31,688 bases of DNA from SYHX01 sp049317645 (GTDB lineage Bacteria; Bacteroidota; Bacteroidia; UBA7662): the NCBI GenBank assembly GCA_049317645.1, contig JBMOHV010000018.1:1-31688 (forward strand), written 5' to 3'. Each line of letters begins with the position of its first letter. The stretch's first letter is position 1. This document shows positions 31,659 through 31,688 of the stretch, piece by piece. Below the pieces are notes generated by a model. That model was not told where the DNA came from and searched no databases. It was given only the letters and a program-made list of their open reading frames with translations. Both the position numbers and the translations under genes were made by a program.

Positions 31659-31688
31659 ATCAGCGGGGGCATCATCCGTTCAGCGGGG

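Overview
The window is a stretch of Bacteroidota chromosome, mostly housekeeping genes, with three surface or secreted proteins at its edges. The phylum call rests on several signs. Three proteins end in type A type IX secretion (T9SS) sorting domains. Promoters fit TTG-N18-20-TAnnTTTG. Most start codons lack a clear Shine-Dalgarno sequence. The order rpsU / tyrosine recombinase / tRNAs / tuf / trnW / secE / nusG / rplKAJL / rpoBC is typical of the phylum. I cannot place it below phylum level. By eye the base composition is moderate (about 50-55% GC) and fairly even, with no clear sign of recent transfer.

Layout. 1-1871: the 3' part of a T9SS cargo protein, overlapping tail to tail with a small HAD-family gene (1843-2295, minus). 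2296-2599: no protein gene; it holds a tRNA-Pro(GGG) on the minus strand with its own promoter and terminator. 2600-5239: an RmlD-like sugar-nucleotide reductase, an overlapping LeuT-like sodium:amino-acid symporter, and a 40-residue membrane ORF that resembles a MetS-type small transporter subunit. 5257-7058: a membrane-anchored helix-hairpin-helix protein and an acyl-CoA dehydrogenase. 7086-8187: ribosomal protein bS21 and a XerC/D-type recombinase, closed by a terminator.

8261-21929 is the translation/transcription block: a promoter and structured leader, tRNA-Thr(TGT), tRNA-Tyr(GTA), tRNA-Gly(TCC), tRNA-Thr(GGT), tuf, tRNA-Trp(CCA), secE, nusG, rplK, rplA, rplJ, rplL, rpoB, rpoC and a DUF3467 gene. 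All are on the plus strand. Two long hairpins, after tuf and after rplL, probably set the relative output of its parts. rpoB apparently starts at TTG and rplA at GTG.

21930-31688: a short CTAG-rich repeat patch separates the DUF3467 gene from a convergent secreted subtilisin-like protease (minus). That gene is divergent from pyrC (dihydroorotase), and their promoters overlap. After a terminator comes a 1615-residue T9SS surface protein with a beta-helix-like region and duplicated MAM-like and CARDB-like modules.

I found no CRISPR array, insertion sequence, prophage or defence island, and nothing I can defend as a wholly new system. The most useful leads are the tiny transporter partner ORF, the absence of a hibernation-factor gene from its usual place before the tRNA-tuf cluster, and the RNA structures inside the tuf-rpoC block.
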